Of a DNA stretch of 64,000 nt, positions 23,026-32,617 are shown piece after piece. The first letter of the stretch is position 1, and every line of letters starts with the position of its first letter. This stretch comes from Methylobacterium sp. 10 (GTDB taxonomy: Bacteria > Pseudomonadota > Alphaproteobacteria > Rhizobiales > Beijerinckiaceae). The notes under the pieces are model-generated. The model saw only the letters and a program-made list of their open reading frames with translations. It made no database searches and was not told the DNA's origin. The stretch covers positions 1,352,533 through 1,416,532 of the forward strand of contig NZ_KI912577.1 in NCBI RefSeq assembly GCF_000519085.1, written 5' to 3'. A program made the translations under genes and the position numbers.

Positions 23026-23970
23026 GTGGCCAAGGGCGACACGACCGACGCACAGGCGGGCGACGACGAGGATCCCGTCTTCGAGGCCGCGGCCGGCTGG
23101 GTCGCGCGGCTCTCCTCCCCCGATGCCACCAGCGAGGACCGCGACGCCTTCGCGGACTGGCGCGACGCCGATCCGGCCCATGCCGAGGCTCACGCCGAGA
23201 TGGATGCGCTCTGGCGCAGGCTCGGCCACGTGCCCGATCCCCGCAAGCGCCGTTCGTCGCCGAAAGGCCTAGCCGGCCTCGCCGTGGCGGTGATCCTGTG
23301 CGCCGCACTGGGCCATCAGCTCGGCCTCGTCGACCGGTTCCGGTCCGACCTCTGGAGCGGCGTCGGCGAGATCGGGCATTCGGTCCTGGCCGACGGGAGC
23401 CGCATCGACCTCAACACCGACACGGCGGTGGCCCTGCGGTTCTCCGACACCGAACGCGGGATCGAACTCCTGCGTGGCGAAGCGTTCTTCGACGTCGTCC
23501 CCGACCCCCGGCGCCCCTTCGTGGTGCGCGGCAACGGCCTGAGCGTTCGGGCGATCGGCACGCAATTCTTCGTTCGTGCGGACGGCGCGGACAGTCCCGT
23601 CGGGGTCACCGAAGGACGCGTGGATGTGGCGGCCGAGCGCCGGCACATGCTGGTGTCGGCGGGCGAGGCGGTTCGCCGCGAAGAGGGGGCGCCCTTCGGC
23701 GTCGTCAAGGCGGATCTGAACCGGAGCGTGGCGTGGCGGGAGGGTCGGCTCGTCTTTTCGGGCGAGAAGCTGTCCGCCGTCTTGGAGGAGCTCGACCGCT
23801 ACCGCCACGGCCGCGTCGTCCTCATCGACGCCAAGGCCGGCGAGCGGCGGGTCACGGGTGCGTTCGACCCCTCCAATACGGACGATGCCCTGGACGTCAT
23901 CGCGGCAACGATGAACGTGCGCGTCACCCGTCTCACGCCCCTTCTCGTCCTGGTCGGCTCGCCGCTGTAG
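23026..23970 (+). CDS. FecR-family anti-sigma regulator
   Basis: 314 aa, GTG start with a ggagag ribosome-binding site. The N-terminal cytoplasmic DUF4880 part (AAGWVARLSSPDATSEDRDA, FADWRDADPAHAEAHAEMD) binds the sigma factor. One membrane helix lies at about residues 85-102 (LAGLAVAVILCAALG). The periplasmic FecR domain follows (LADGSRIDLNTDTAVALRF, RGEAFFDVVPDPRRPFVV), and a C-terminal STN-like segment (GERRVTGAFDPSNTDDALDV) should contact the TonB receptor. It relays ligand occupancy from the outer membrane to the sigma factor. Confidence 0.92.
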   Translation: MAKGDTTDAQAGDDEDPVFEAAAGWVARLSSPDATSEDRDAFADWRDADPAHAEAHAEMDALWRRLGHVPDPRKRRSSPKGLAGLAVAVILCAALGHQLGLVDRFRSDLWSGVGEIGHSVLADGSRIDLNTDTAVALRFSDTERGIELLRGEAFFDVVPDPRRPFVVRGNGLSVRAIGTQFFVRADGADSPVGVTEGRVDVAAERRHMLVSAGEAVRREEGAPFGVVKADLNRSVAWREGRLVFSGEKLSAVLEELDRYRHGRVVLIDAKAGERRVTGAFDPSNTDDALDVIAATMNVRVTRLTPLLVLVGSPL

Positions 23971-24090
23971 CAAACCAAAAGAATTCGGTGCTCCGACGTC
24001 AGGAGATCGCGGCCTCGTTGATCTCAATCGGTAAGGGACGAGAGAGCGCGAAGCGCACCGTCCTTGTTCAACCGACGGATGGGGCGTGCA

Positions 24091-26667
24091 ATGGCGGCGC
24101 GAGAGCTTGGGTTTGCAGGGGAGCGGCGCGCGCGGGTGTTCCTCGCCGGCGTGTCGATGCTGGTGATGGTCCCTGCCGCGGCACAAAGCCAGGAGGCGAA
24201 GCGCCCGCCATCGGCCAAGGACCGAAAGGCGAGCATCATCGCCCTCGCTCCGGAAGCCTCGGCCCCGCGAGACGGGGAAAGCGTGTCCCTGTCCATTCCG
24301 AAAGGGCCTCTGGAAACGGCCCTGGTGGCCTTCACCGAGCAGGCGAAGGTCAAGCTGGTCTATGCCACCGAGCTGACGGCGAGACTGAGCACGAACGGCG
24401 TCGACGGTGCGTTCCTGCCCCTCGACGGCTTGGCCAAGATCCTCGAAGGCACCGGCCTGACCCACCGGACGGTGGGCCCTTCCACCATTACCCTCGTCAA
24501 TCCGAGCTACGTCCAGCTCGGCCCGGAGCCGGCCGGGGCGGTGACCCTCGCCGAGCTGAGCGTCGAGGCGCAGCGTTTGAACCGCGCGTCGCTCGCGGGG
24601 CTGCCCCCGTCCAGTGGAACGGTGGGCCAGCCGCCCGTTCCCTATGCCGGCGGCCAAGTGGCGACGGGAAGCCGGATCGGCCTTCTCGGCAACCGCTCCG
24701 TGCTGAAGACGCCCTTCAACGTGACGAGCTATACGGAGAAGCTGATTACGGATCAGCAGGCGCGCACGGTGGGCGACGTCGTGCAGAACGATCCCTCGGT
24801 GCGCAACGACGCGCCGCCCTACAGCGAGCGCGATTCGTTCTTCATCCGCGGCTTCTCGGTCACCAACCTCGACACCGCCTTCGACGGATTGTTCTACATC
24901 GCCAATGCGCGCCGAAGCTTCACCGAGGGGCTTGAGCGCGTCGAGGTGCTGAAGGGCCCCACTGCCCTCCTGAACGGTGGCGTCGGCCGTGTCGGCGGCA
25001 CCATCAACCTCATCCCGAAGCGTGCCTTCGACGAGCCGCTCACCCGGATCACGACGAGCTACTTCAGCGATGCCCAGGTCGGGACCCATCTGGATTTCGG
25101 ACGCCGCTACGGCGCCGCCAAGGAATGGGGTGTCCGCTTCAACGGCGCCTATCGCAACGGGGCGACCCCCCTCGACAAGAACGCCATCGAGGTGGGCGTC
25201 GCGGCGTTGGGCCTCGATTATCGCGGCGACCGGTTCCGCGCCTCGCTCGACCTGAACCATTCCAACCAGAACATCACGGCACCGACATCGCTGTTCAACG
25301 CGGCCGCACCGAACATCGCGGTGCCCCGCGCCCCGAACAACCGGCGCAACACGGCGGGCTCGTCGGAATACATCGACAGCACCTACGGCATGGCCGCCGG
25401 CCGGGTCGAATTCGACATCCTGCCCGAGACGACGATCTACGCCGCAGGCGGCATCAGCCGCTACCGCGAGGATTCCCTGAGCTCCTATTACCTGATCACG
25501 GGGGCCTCCGGCCAAGCCACCAACACGCTTGCCATCGCTCCCCTCGAATTGCAGGGCCTCACCGGCGAGATCGGGCTGCGCTCCCATTTCCACACCGGCT
25601 TCATCGGGCATCAGGTCGCGATTTCGGCGACCGAGGCCGTGAACAAGAACTTTTCACGCGGTTACTTCCCGCCGAGCCTGCCGAGCTTCCAGACCAACAT
25701 CTACAATCCGACCTATTTGCCGTTTGGATCCGTCGCCACGGGCGTCTACCCCCGCTCCAGCCGGCAGCCCCTCTTCTCGGAGCTCAGCGCGCGCAGCGTG
25801 GCCGTGGCCGATACCCTGTCGCTGGGCGAGGATCGCTTCATGCTGACGCTCGGCGGGCGTTTCCAGGACATCGCCCTGAACAGCTACGTCACCCGTCCGG
25901 TGGCCAATCAGGGCTCGCTGGCGTCGAGCTACGACAAGGGCCGGTTCAGCCCCGCCATCGCCCTGGTCATCCGCCCCTTCGAGAACCTCTCGTTCTACGG
26001 CAACTACATCGAGTCCCTCGACTCGGGGCCGACCGCGCCGACGACTGCGGTCAACGCCAACGAGATCTTCGCCCCCACCGTGAGCCGGCAGAAGGAGGTC
26101 GGCGCCAAGTACGATTTCGGCACCGTATCGGTCACCGCTTCGCTGTTCGAGATCGAGCAGCCCAGTGCCTTCACCGATCCCGGCACGAGACGCTTCTCCG
26201 TGAGCGGCCTGCAGCGCAACAGGGGTGCCGAGTTGATGGTGTTCGGCGAGCCCTTCGCGGGCGTGCGCCTTCTCGGCGGCATCGCCTTCATCGATGCGCA
26301 ACTGGTCAACACCGTCGGAGGGCAGTTCGACGGGAACGCCGCCCCCGGCGTCCCCGACATGGCGATCAACCTCTACGGCGAGTACGATCTGCCGCCGTGG
26401 CTGGCCCCCGGCCTGACCCTGACCGGGCGGGCCATCCATACCAGTCGCCAGTTCTACAATCAGGCCAATACCCAGTCGGTCCCCGACTGGACCCGCTTCG
26501 ATGCCGGCCTGCGCTATGCCTTCGAGGGCGTCACGGGCAAGCCCGTGGTGCTGCGCGCGACCGTCGAGAACCTGTTCGACGATTCGTACTGGGCCTCCGC
26601 CGCGCGCGGGTTCCTCGCCGTCGGCGCACCCCGGACCTTCATCGTGTCGGCGTCCATGGACTTCTGA
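24091..26667 (+). CDS. TonB-dependent siderophore receptor with STN signalling domain
   Basis: About 858 aa. The signal peptide is near residues 12-36 (VFLAGVSMLVMVPAAAQS). An N-terminal STN domain follows (VSLSIPKGPLETALVAFTEQ and VKLVYATELTARLSTNGVDG). Then come the plug (FNVTSYTEKLITDQQARTVG, FIRGFSVTNLDTAFDGLFYI, GLERVEVLKGPTALLNGG) and a 22-strand-type barrel ending in the aromatic VSASMDF. The STN domain and the upstream FecI/FecR pair mark it as a transducer that reports its own ligand, probably a ferric siderophore of hydroxamate type by plug similarity. The start is uncertain: ATG at 24079 or a TTG at 24064 are alternatives. Confidence 0.93.
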   Translation: MAARELGFAGERRARVFLAGVSMLVMVPAAAQSQEAKRPPSAKDRKASIIALAPEASAPRDGESVSLSIPKGPLETALVAFTEQAKVKLVYATELTARLSTNGVDGAFLPLDGLAKILEGTGLTHRTVGPSTITLVNPSYVQLGPEPAGAVTLAELSVEAQRLNRASLAGLPPSSGTVGQPPVPYAGGQVATGSRIGLLGNRSVLKTPFNVTSYTEKLITDQQARTVGDVVQNDPSVRNDAPPYSERDSFFIRGFSVTNLDTAFDGLFYIANARRSFTEGLERVEVLKGPTALLNGGVGRVGGTINLIPKRAFDEPLTRITTSYFSDAQVGTHLDFGRRYGAAKEWGVRFNGAYRNGATPLDKNAIEVGVAALGLDYRGDRFRASLDLNHSNQNITAPTSLFNAAAPNIAVPRAPNNRRNTAGSSEYIDSTYGMAAGRVEFDILPETTIYAAGGISRYREDSLSSYYLITGASGQATNTLAIAPLELQGLTGEIGLRSHFHTGFIGHQVAISATEAVNKNFSRGYFPPSLPSFQTNIYNPTYLPFGSVATGVYPRSSRQPLFSELSARSVAVADTLSLGEDRFMLTLGGRFQDIALNSYVTRPVANQGSLASSYDKGRFSPAIALVIRPFENLSFYGNYIESLDSGPTAPTTAVNANEIFAPTVSRQKEVGAKYDFGTVSVTASLFEIEQPSAFTDPGTRRFSVSGLQRNRGAELMVFGEPFAGVRLLGGIAFIDAQLVNTVGGQFDGNAAPGVPDMAINLYGEYDLPPWLAPGLTLTGRAIHTSRQFYNQANTQSVPDWTRFDAGLRYAFEGVTGKPVVLRATVENLFDDSYWASAARGFLAVGAPRTFIVSASMDF

Positions 26668-26676
26668 AGCCTCATT

Positions 26677-26709
26677 CCGAGACGGGGCACGCGACCGGCC
26701 CCGTCTCGG
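26677..26709 (+). terminator. terminator of the TonB receptor operon
   Basis: A 12-bp perfect stem, ccgagacggggc / gccccgtctcgg, with a 9-nt loop, followed by gtttcc, 10 bp past the stop codon. Confidence 0.8.
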
Positions 26710-26740
26710 GTTTCCTCGATACCTGCGATCCGAACTCGGC

Positions 26741-27601
26741 CTACGATCCGAACTTGTAGTTCAGCCCGACCCGGACGACGCTTCCCTCCGACCGGAAGCG
26801 GGAGGTCGCCTCCACGAGGGACTGGCCGAGTCCGCTGGAGCTCGTCAGCGGGACGCTACGCTTGCCAAGGTCATAATGCAGGTATTCCACCTTCAGCGTC
26901 ACCGCGGAGGACTGGAAGACGTTGAGGAAACTCTCGGTCGGCAGCGCGTATTCGATGCCGCCGCCATAGGCGAAGCCGGTCTCCAGGCGGTCGATCCCGC
27001 CGGCGAAGAGATCGAGGGTCGGAACTCCCGCCACCTGGAAGCTCGTCGCGCTCTGGTCGTTCACGTTGCCGTAGGCGAGACCGCCGGTGCCGTAGACCAG
27101 GACGCGGTCGAACGCGTAGCCGAGCCGGCCGCGTACGGTGCCGAGGAAATCGAGGCTTTGCCGCGTGGTGTTGACTACGAACGCATCGCTGCCCGAACCG
27201 AAGAGGCTGCGCGACCTGCGCTTGGTCTCATCGAGGTCGGTATAGGCGATGTCGGTCTCGATGCCGAGGACGAGACCCGAGCCGGGGGTGAGCTGGTAAT
27301 TGTACCCGGCCTGACCACCGGCCACGAAGCCCTGTTGCTGCGAGGACAGCGAGGCGATGCCGGAGCGCTCGATGAAGAAATCGGTGCCGCTTCCGTTCTC
27401 CGAGGTCGCCGCCGTACGGACGGTCTGCCGGTCGGTGAAGCCGTATCCGGCCTGCACGCCCGCATAGAAGCCCGTCCAGCTGAAGCTCGGGAGGGGCACG
27501 AAGACGGGCGGTGGCGAAGTGCGTCGGGGCAGGTCCGCCGCAGCCACGGTCCCGGTCATCAGCCCGATCATCGCGCCGACACCCAACAAAACTCTCGCCA
27601 T
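26741..27601 (-). CDS. outer-membrane beta-barrel protein, Omp25/31 type
   Basis: 286 aa from MARVLLGVGA, with a gaggggacg ribosome-binding site. The signal peptide ends near residue 22 (GTVAAADLP). The mature protein starts with a Pro-rich linker, then SFSWTGFYAGVQAGYGFTD, the hallmark of the porin-like surface antigens of Hyphomicrobiales. Strand repeats follow (GFVAGGQAGYNYQL, GTVRGRLGYAFDRVLVYGTG), and a final VRVGLNYKF ends in an aromatic residue. It probably has a structural or immunogenic surface role. The gene is convergent with the TonB receptor. Confidence 0.87.
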   Translation of the reverse strand: MARVLLGVGAMIGLMTGTVAAADLPRRTSPPPVFVPLPSFSWTGFYAGVQAGYGFTDRQTVRTAATSENGSGTDFFIERSGIASLSSQQQGFVAGGQAGYNYQLTPGSGLVLGIETDIAYTDLDETKRRSRSLFGSGSDAFVVNTTRQSLDFLGTVRGRLGYAFDRVLVYGTGGLAYGNVNDQSATSFQVAGVPTLDLFAGGIDRLETGFAYGGGIEYALPTESFLNVFQSSAVTLKVEYLHYDLGKRSVPLTSSSGLGQSLVEATSRFRSEGSVVRVGLNYKFGS

Positions 27602-27789
27602 CGTCCCCTCACCGCCTCCATTGAGGCAGCGACGAGAATCGAAGGCGTGATTGCGGGATAGTGCCGGGAAGACACAATTTCGGACGGACCGCCAGAAACT
27701 TTTAACCAAGACGGGACGTGAACAACTCCCCCTCGGGGAGGTGTAAAAATGCCACTGTCATGAGCCCGGCGATAGGTTTCCACAGCCCG

Positions 27790-28695
27790 TTAGAGCCGCC
27801 CCACCACGAAGGCGCGCATGAGCAGATGCGCGATCGCCATCGGCGGCGGCACGGTCAGTCCCTCGCCATGGCTGCCGGCGATCATCGCCGCCACCTCGTC
27901 GCGGGTGAACCAGCGGGCGTCGGCAAGCTCGGCCGGATCGATGGTGATCGCCTCGTCCAGGGCTTCCGCCGCGCAGCCGATCATCAGCGAGGACGGGAAC
28001 GGCCAGGGCTGCGAGGCGTGGTAGGTCACCGCCCCGATCGTCAGCCCCGCCTCTTCGAGGGTCTCGCGGCGAACCGCGTCCTCGATGGTCTCGCCGGGCT
28101 CCAGGAAGCCGGCGAGGCAGGAATACATCCCTTCCTTGAAGCGCGGCGAACGCCCGAGCAGGCAGGATTCTCCCCGTCGGATCAGCATGATCACCACCGG
28201 ATCGACGCGGGGGAAGTGATGGGTCTCGCAGGTCGGGCATTCGCGGCGGAAGCCGCCGGCGGCGAAACGGGTGGCGGTTCCGCAATTGGCGCAGAAGCCG
28301 TGGCGGGCATGCCAGGCCAGGATCGATTTCGCCGTGGCGAGGAGGCCGAGTTCGTGCGGCGCCACCGCGTTCTCGGCGGCGAGGCTGCGCAGGTCGGTGG
28401 TGCGGAAACCGGGATCGGCGTCGTAGGCGTCGGCGGCCTCCGGCGAGACCGCGCAGGCGAAGACCGGGGCGCCGTCGAGGCGGCCGAGGAACAGCGTGAG
28501 ATCGGCGTGGCAGGCGCTCGCCGCCTGCCCGGAGGGGAGGAGCGCCGTGTCACCGGCAAGGACGATACGGTCCCCAGCCACGAGCACGATCCGCGAATCG
28601 GGCGCGTCCGGCATCGGCACGAGGTCACTGCTCTCGGCCGAATGGCGGATGAGCCGGCTTTCTGCATAGCCGAGAGCGTCGAGGCGCACGCTCAT
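27790..28695 (-). CDS. nudC: NADH pyrophosphatase (RNA deNADding Nudix hydrolase)
   Basis: 301 aa. A zinc ribbon with Cys135, Cys138, Cys153 and Cys156 is followed by the Nudix box (GFLEPGETIEDAVRRETLEE, then AGL) and the NudC-specific SQPWPFPSSLM motif that sets NAD(H) specificity. It cleaves NADH to NMNH and AMP and can remove NAD caps from RNA. Its start codon overlaps the stop of the upstream HIT gene (ATGA), so the two nucleotide hydrolases are coupled. Confidence 0.95.
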   Translation of the reverse strand: MSVRLDALGYAESRLIRHSAESSDLVPMPDAPDSRIVLVAGDRIVLAGDTALLPSGQAASACHADLTLFLGRLDGAPVFACAVSPEAADAYDADPGFRTTDLRSLAAENAVAPHELGLLATAKSILAWHARHGFCANCGTATRFAAGGFRRECPTCETHHFPRVDPVVIMLIRRGESCLLGRSPRFKEGMYSCLAGFLEPGETIEDAVRRETLEEAGLTIGAVTYHASQPWPFPSSLMIGCAAEALDEAITIDPAELADARWFTRDEVAAMIAGSHGEGLTVPPPMAIAHLLMRAFVVGRL

Positions 28696-29111
28696 CAGGC
28701 GGCCGTGAACAGGGCGCCGATGCGCTCGATCATCTGGGCGCGGGCGTGGTGCGGATAAGGCTGGCCGGTGCCGACGCCCCAGACCGGCGAGGGCCAGGCC
28801 GGATCGGACAGGAAGCGCCCGATGACATGGACATGGAGCTGCGGCACGACGTTGCCCAAGGCCGCGACGTTGACCTTGTCGGGCTTGGCAAGCGCCAGCA
28901 TCACGCCGGTGGCGATCCGGATCTCGTCCATGAGATCGTGCGCATCCTCCGCCGACAGGTCGGTGAGTTCGCTGGCACCCGCCCGGCGCGGTACCAGGAT
29001 CAGCCAGGGAAACCGGGCGTCGTCCATCAGCAGGACGCTGCACAAGGCGAGGTCGCCCACCGGAACGGTGTCGGCGACGAGGCGCGGGTCGAGGGTGAAA
29101 TCGTCTGTCAT
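28695..29111 (-). CDS. HIT-family nucleotide hydrolase
   Basis: 138 aa. The histidine triad active site is QLHVHVIGR at about residues 93-101, the common bacterial H-x-H-x variant. The N-terminal part includes LCSVLLMDDARFPWLILVPR. It likely hydrolyses a nucleotide phosphoramidate, AMP-linked or dinucleoside polyphosphate substrate. Coupling to nudC suggests joint nucleotide clean-up. Confidence 0.9.
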   Translation of the reverse strand: MTDDFTLDPRLVADTVPVGDLALCSVLLMDDARFPWLILVPRRAGASELTDLSAEDAHDLMDEIRIATGVMLALAKPDKVNVAALGNVVPQLHVHVIGRFLSDPAWPSPVWGVGTGQPYPHHARAQMIERIGALFTAA

Positions 29112-29170
29112 CGCCGCTCAAGCTGGGATGCGTCGGGAATGCGGAGTTCTCGCCGGTTCGGCCTTGTAAG

Positions 29171-30577
29171 TCACGCGGGCGCGGGCCGCTCGGTGTCGAG
29201 GAAGCGGAACAGGGCCGGCGCGTTGGCATGCGCCACGTTGAAGCGCAGCCAAGGGGTCGGCTCCTGATCGGCGCGGAACAGGTGTCCGGGGGCGAGCATG
29301 ATGCCCTTGGCGGCGGCCCTTTGCGCAAGGCTGGTCGTGTCGGGATCGCCGCCGAAGCCGGCCCAGAGGAAGAGCCCGTTGGCGGGACGGTGGAACAGCG
29401 ACAGGCCCACCGAGAGCAGGGCTTCGGCGACAATCTTCTGCTCGGCGGCGAGCTTTTCTCGGAGCCGCGCGATGTGGAGGCGGTACTGGCCTTCCGTCAG
29501 GATGGAATGGACGATGCTCTCGGAGATCTCCGAGCTGGTCAGGCTCGCCGCCATCTTCATGCGCAGGAGCCGCTGCGCGTTCTCGGGGTTGCAGGCGAGA
29601 TAGCCCACCCGCAGGGCGGGCGAGATGGTCTTCGAGAAGCTGCTGATGTGGATGACGCGCCCGAGCTGGTCGAGGCTGGCGATGCTGGGCGCCGTCTCCT
29701 CGACGAAGCTCGCATAGATGTCGTCCTCGACGATCTGGAAGTCGTGTTTCTCGGCGATGCGGAGGATTTGATAGGCGGTGGCCGGCGTGCTGGACGTGCC
29801 GGTGGGGTTGTGGAAGCTGGTATTGGTGAAGAACAGCTTCGGCTTGTGCCGCTCCGCCAGGGCCTGGAGCGCGGGGATCGACGGCCCCTGGAGGGTCCGC
29901 TCGACGCCGACGATGGTCACCCCCATGGCGTGGAGCGAGGGGTAGAGGTTGCAATAGCCGGGATCGTCCACGAGGGCGACGTCGCCCGGCTGCAGGAAGG
30001 TCCGCATGGTCAGGTCGAGGGCCTGGCTCGCCCCGTGCGTCAGCAGGATCTGGTCCGGGTCGCACTCGATGTTGCGCTGGGCGAGGAGCAGCTGGATCGC
30101 CCGGCGCAAGGGGGCGTAGCCGAGGGGATGCCCGTAGCGCGAGACCAGCCGGTCGGGCCGCCGCGCCAGGGCCGCCAAGGCCTGCTTGATCCCGTCGGCG
30201 AACAGGTGGCTGTCGGGCAGCCAGCCGCAGCCGGCTTTGACGGTGAAGGCGTCGTCCTCGTAGACCCGCTGGAGCAGCCAGCCGGAATCCACCGAGATCT
30301 GCACGGGGTTCCGCTGGGGGACGGCGGCCTTGCGGTCGAGGAGCCGGGCCGAGACGAAGTATCCGCTCGCGCGGCGGGCTTCGAGCAGGCCGTCCGCCAC
30401 CAGCCGGTTGTAGGCGTTCGAGACGGTGAGCGTGCTCACGCCGCACTGAACGGCGAGCTTGCGCACCGAGGGCAGGCGGGCGCCCGGCGCCACGCTCCCG
30501 CTGCGGATGCGCTCGGAGACGGCATCCACCAGCTGGGCGACGAGGGGGGCGGTGCTGGCGGGGTCGAGGCTGATCAT
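29171..30577 (-). CDS. MocR-type GntR/aminotransferase regulator
   Basis: 468 aa. The N-terminal GntR winged helix (residues 5-75: LVDAVSERIRSGSVAPGARL, PSVRKLAVQCGVSTLTVSNA) is fused to a type I aminotransferase fold. The PLP-binding Lys is at about residue 316 (SSFSKTISPALRVGYLA). MocR proteins use PLP or its adducts as signals and usually regulate a divergent gene. Here that is the class III transaminase 170 bp away. The start at 30577 (MISLDPAST) is chosen because the GntR domain begins there; an upstream in-frame start at 30664 is unlikely. Confidence 0.9.
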   Translation of the reverse strand: MISLDPASTAPLVAQLVDAVSERIRSGSVAPGARLPSVRKLAVQCGVSTLTVSNAYNRLVADGLLEARRASGYFVSARLLDRKAAVPQRNPVQISVDSGWLLQRVYEDDAFTVKAGCGWLPDSHLFADGIKQALAALARRPDRLVSRYGHPLGYAPLRRAIQLLLAQRNIECDPDQILLTHGASQALDLTMRTFLQPGDVALVDDPGYCNLYPSLHAMGVTIVGVERTLQGPSIPALQALAERHKPKLFFTNTSFHNPTGTSSTPATAYQILRIAEKHDFQIVEDDIYASFVEETAPSIASLDQLGRVIHISSFSKTISPALRVGYLACNPENAQRLLRMKMAASLTSSEISESIVHSILTEGQYRLHIARLREKLAAEQKIVAEALLSVGLSLFHRPANGLFLWAGFGGDPDTTSLAQRAAAKGIMLAPGHLFRADQEPTPWLRFNVAHANAPALFRFLDTERPAPA

Positions 30578-30747
30578 GAGCCGTCTTTTCAGGGCGGGAC
30601 CGGCCACGGCGATCCGACTGTATGGGCCGGTGAACAGATACAGCTGCGAGCGCCAACCCGCCAACTGTCGATAGTCGGTTGGTTCGTGCCGGGCGATAAC
30701 CCAGCGCGAGGGTCGGGATCTTGCATCGCGGACCGGCGGAGAGACAC
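30578..30747. promoter_or_regulatory. divergent promoter region with CTGTAT-N14-ATACAG dyad
   Basis: The 170-bp intergenic region between the MocR regulator and the transaminase. An inverted repeat, CTGTAT (30618-30623) and ATACAG (30638-30643), lies near the regulator start and could be the MocR binding site. A ggagag ribosome-binding site at 30738-30743 serves the transaminase. Confidence 0.4.
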
Positions 30748-32097
30748 ATGGATCATGCGATCATCGACCAGGCAGGGGACCGGCAGCTCAACGTCGAGCC
30801 GTACTGGATGCCGTTCACGCCGAACCGCCACGTGAAGGCCGATCCGACGCCGCGCATCATCACCTCGGCCAAGGGGGCCTATTACCGCACCGCCGAGGGG
30901 CGCGAGCTGTTCGACAGCCTGTCGGGGCTATGGTGCTGCCCCCTCGGCCATGCCCAGCCGCGGATCGTCGAGGCCCTGCGCCGGCAGGCAGAGACCCTCG
31001 ATTACTGCACCGCGTTTCAGATGACCAATCCGGTGACGCTGCGGCTCGCCGAGCGCATCGCCGACATGGCGCCGGACGGGCTCGACCGGGTGTTCTTCAC
31101 CAATTCCGGCTCGGAGGCCGTCGATACCGCCCTCAAGATCGCTCTCGGCTACCACCGCCTGCGCGGCGAGGCCGGCCGCTTCCGCATGATCGGCCGCGAG
31201 AAGGGCTATCACGGCGTCGGCTTCGGCGGCATGTCGGTGGGGGGCATGGTAGCCAACCGCAAGATGTTCGCCACCGCCATGATCCAGGGCGTCGACCATC
31301 TGCGCCACACCCACGATTATGCCGAGATGGCCTTCTCGAAGGGCCAGCCGACCTGGGGCGCGCATCTCGCCGACGACCTCGAACGGATGGTGGCGCTGCA
31401 CGATGCGGGTACCATCGCCTGCGTCATCGTCGAGCCGCTGCAGGGGTCGGCCGGGGTCATCGTGCCGCCTCTCGGCTACCTCCAGCGCCTGCGCGAGATC
31501 TGTGACCGGCACGGCATCCTGCTGATCTTCGACGAGGTGATCACGGGTTTCGGCCGCCTCGGCGCGCCGTTCGGCGCGGACCGTCTCGGCGTCATCCCGG
31601 ACATCATTACCTTCGCCAAGGGCATCACCAACGGTATCGTGCCCATGGGCGGCGTCATCGTCCGCAAGGAGATCTACGACACGTTCATGACCGGGCCGGC
31701 CTCGGCGGTGGAGCTGTTCCACGGCTACACCTATTCGGGGCACCCCCTGGCCGCGGCCGTCGCCCATGCCTCCCTCGACCTGATGGAGGAGGGCGACCTC
31801 TTCGCCCGCGTGCGCGAGTTGGAGCCGATCCTGGAGGGGGCCGTCCACACCCTCCGCGACGAGCCGGGCATCAAGGACATCCGCAATTTCGGCCTGACGG
31901 CGGCCGTCGATCTCGAACCGACACCGGGCCAGCCCGGCGCGCGCGCTCTGCGGATCTTCGAGCGCGGCCTGCGCGAGGGCATCCTCCTGCGCTTCACCGG
32001 CGACACCATCGCCATGGGCCCGCCCTTCATCTCGACCCCCGCCGAGATCACCGGCATGATCGAGATGCTGCGCGGCCTCATCCGCGCCGAAGCCTGA
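30748..32097 (+). CDS. class III omega-aminotransferase
   Basis: 449 aa. A PLP-dependent fold I enzyme with the class III signature around Lys291 (PDIITFAKGITNGIVPMGG), the Asp in LLIFDEVITGFGRLG, and the phosphate-binding FTNSGSEAVDTALKIA. The N-terminal EPYWMPFTPNRHVKADP stretch places it with beta-alanine:pyruvate and related amine transaminases. The exact amine donor is unknown. It is probably controlled by the divergent MocR protein. The ATG at 30748 has a good ribosome-binding site. Confidence 0.9.
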   Translation: MDHAIIDQAGDRQLNVEPYWMPFTPNRHVKADPTPRIITSAKGAYYRTAEGRELFDSLSGLWCCPLGHAQPRIVEALRRQAETLDYCTAFQMTNPVTLRLAERIADMAPDGLDRVFFTNSGSEAVDTALKIALGYHRLRGEAGRFRMIGREKGYHGVGFGGMSVGGMVANRKMFATAMIQGVDHLRHTHDYAEMAFSKGQPTWGAHLADDLERMVALHDAGTIACVIVEPLQGSAGVIVPPLGYLQRLREICDRHGILLIFDEVITGFGRLGAPFGADRLGVIPDIITFAKGITNGIVPMGGVIVRKEIYDTFMTGPASAVELFHGYTYSGHPLAAAVAHASLDLMEEGDLFARVRELEPILEGAVHTLRDEPGIKDIRNFGLTAAVDLEPTPGQPGARALRIFERGLREGILLRFTGDTIAMGPPFISTPAEITGMIEMLRGLIRAEA

Positions 32098-32165
32098 CCG
32101 GCGGACGGCGTTCTCCCGATAGACGGGCCGTGACCAACTCCATTCTCTTCGAAGGTTGAACCGAT

Positions 32166-32555
32166 ATGCCCCTGATGCGCTTCGATATCCTGGAAGGCCG
32201 CACCGATTCCGAACTGAAGGCGCTCCTCGACGCCGCCCACGAGGCGATGCTGGAGGCCTTCAACGTCCCGCCGGGCGACCGCTATCAGATCGTCACCGAG
32301 CACAAGCCCTCGCGGATGATCGTCGAGGATACCGGCCTCGACATCCCGCGCACCAAGGACGTGGTAGTGGTCCAGATGATCACCCGGCCGCGCGGCAAGG
32401 AGAAGAAGCAGCTGTTCTACAGGCTGTTGACCGAGAAGCTCGAAGCCGCCTGCGGCATCGCCCCGGCCGACGTCATGGTCTCCACGGTGGAGAACACCGA
32501 CGAGGATTGGTCCTTCGGCCACGGCCGCGCGCAGTTCCTCACCGGCGAGCTCTGA
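32166..32555 (+). CDS. tautomerase-superfamily protein
   Basis: 129 aa. Met1 is followed by Pro2 (MPLMRFDILEGRTDSELKAL), which becomes the catalytic N-terminal proline after Met removal. The length fits the longer, MIF-like or cis-CaaD-like single-chain tautomerases rather than the 62-aa 4-oxalocrotonate type. The central segment is RYQIVTEHKPSRMIVEDTGL. The substrate is unknown. It lies 68 bp past the transaminase on the same strand and may handle an enamine or keto product. Confidence 0.85.
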   Translation: MPLMRFDILEGRTDSELKALLDAAHEAMLEAFNVPPGDRYQIVTEHKPSRMIVEDTGLDIPRTKDVVVVQMITRPRGKEKKQLFYRLLTEKLEAACGIAPADVMVSTVENTDEDWSFGHGRAQFLTGEL

Positions 32556-32617
32556 CAACCGTTTGATCGGATTTCTCAGCGGCTTCTCAAACCAAAGTCG
32601 ATCACCCAAGCCGACCA

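Noticed and set aside
23269..25611. 780-aa ORF antisense to FecR and the TonB receptor
   Set aside because: Same shadow composition. Both plus-strand genes are clearly real.
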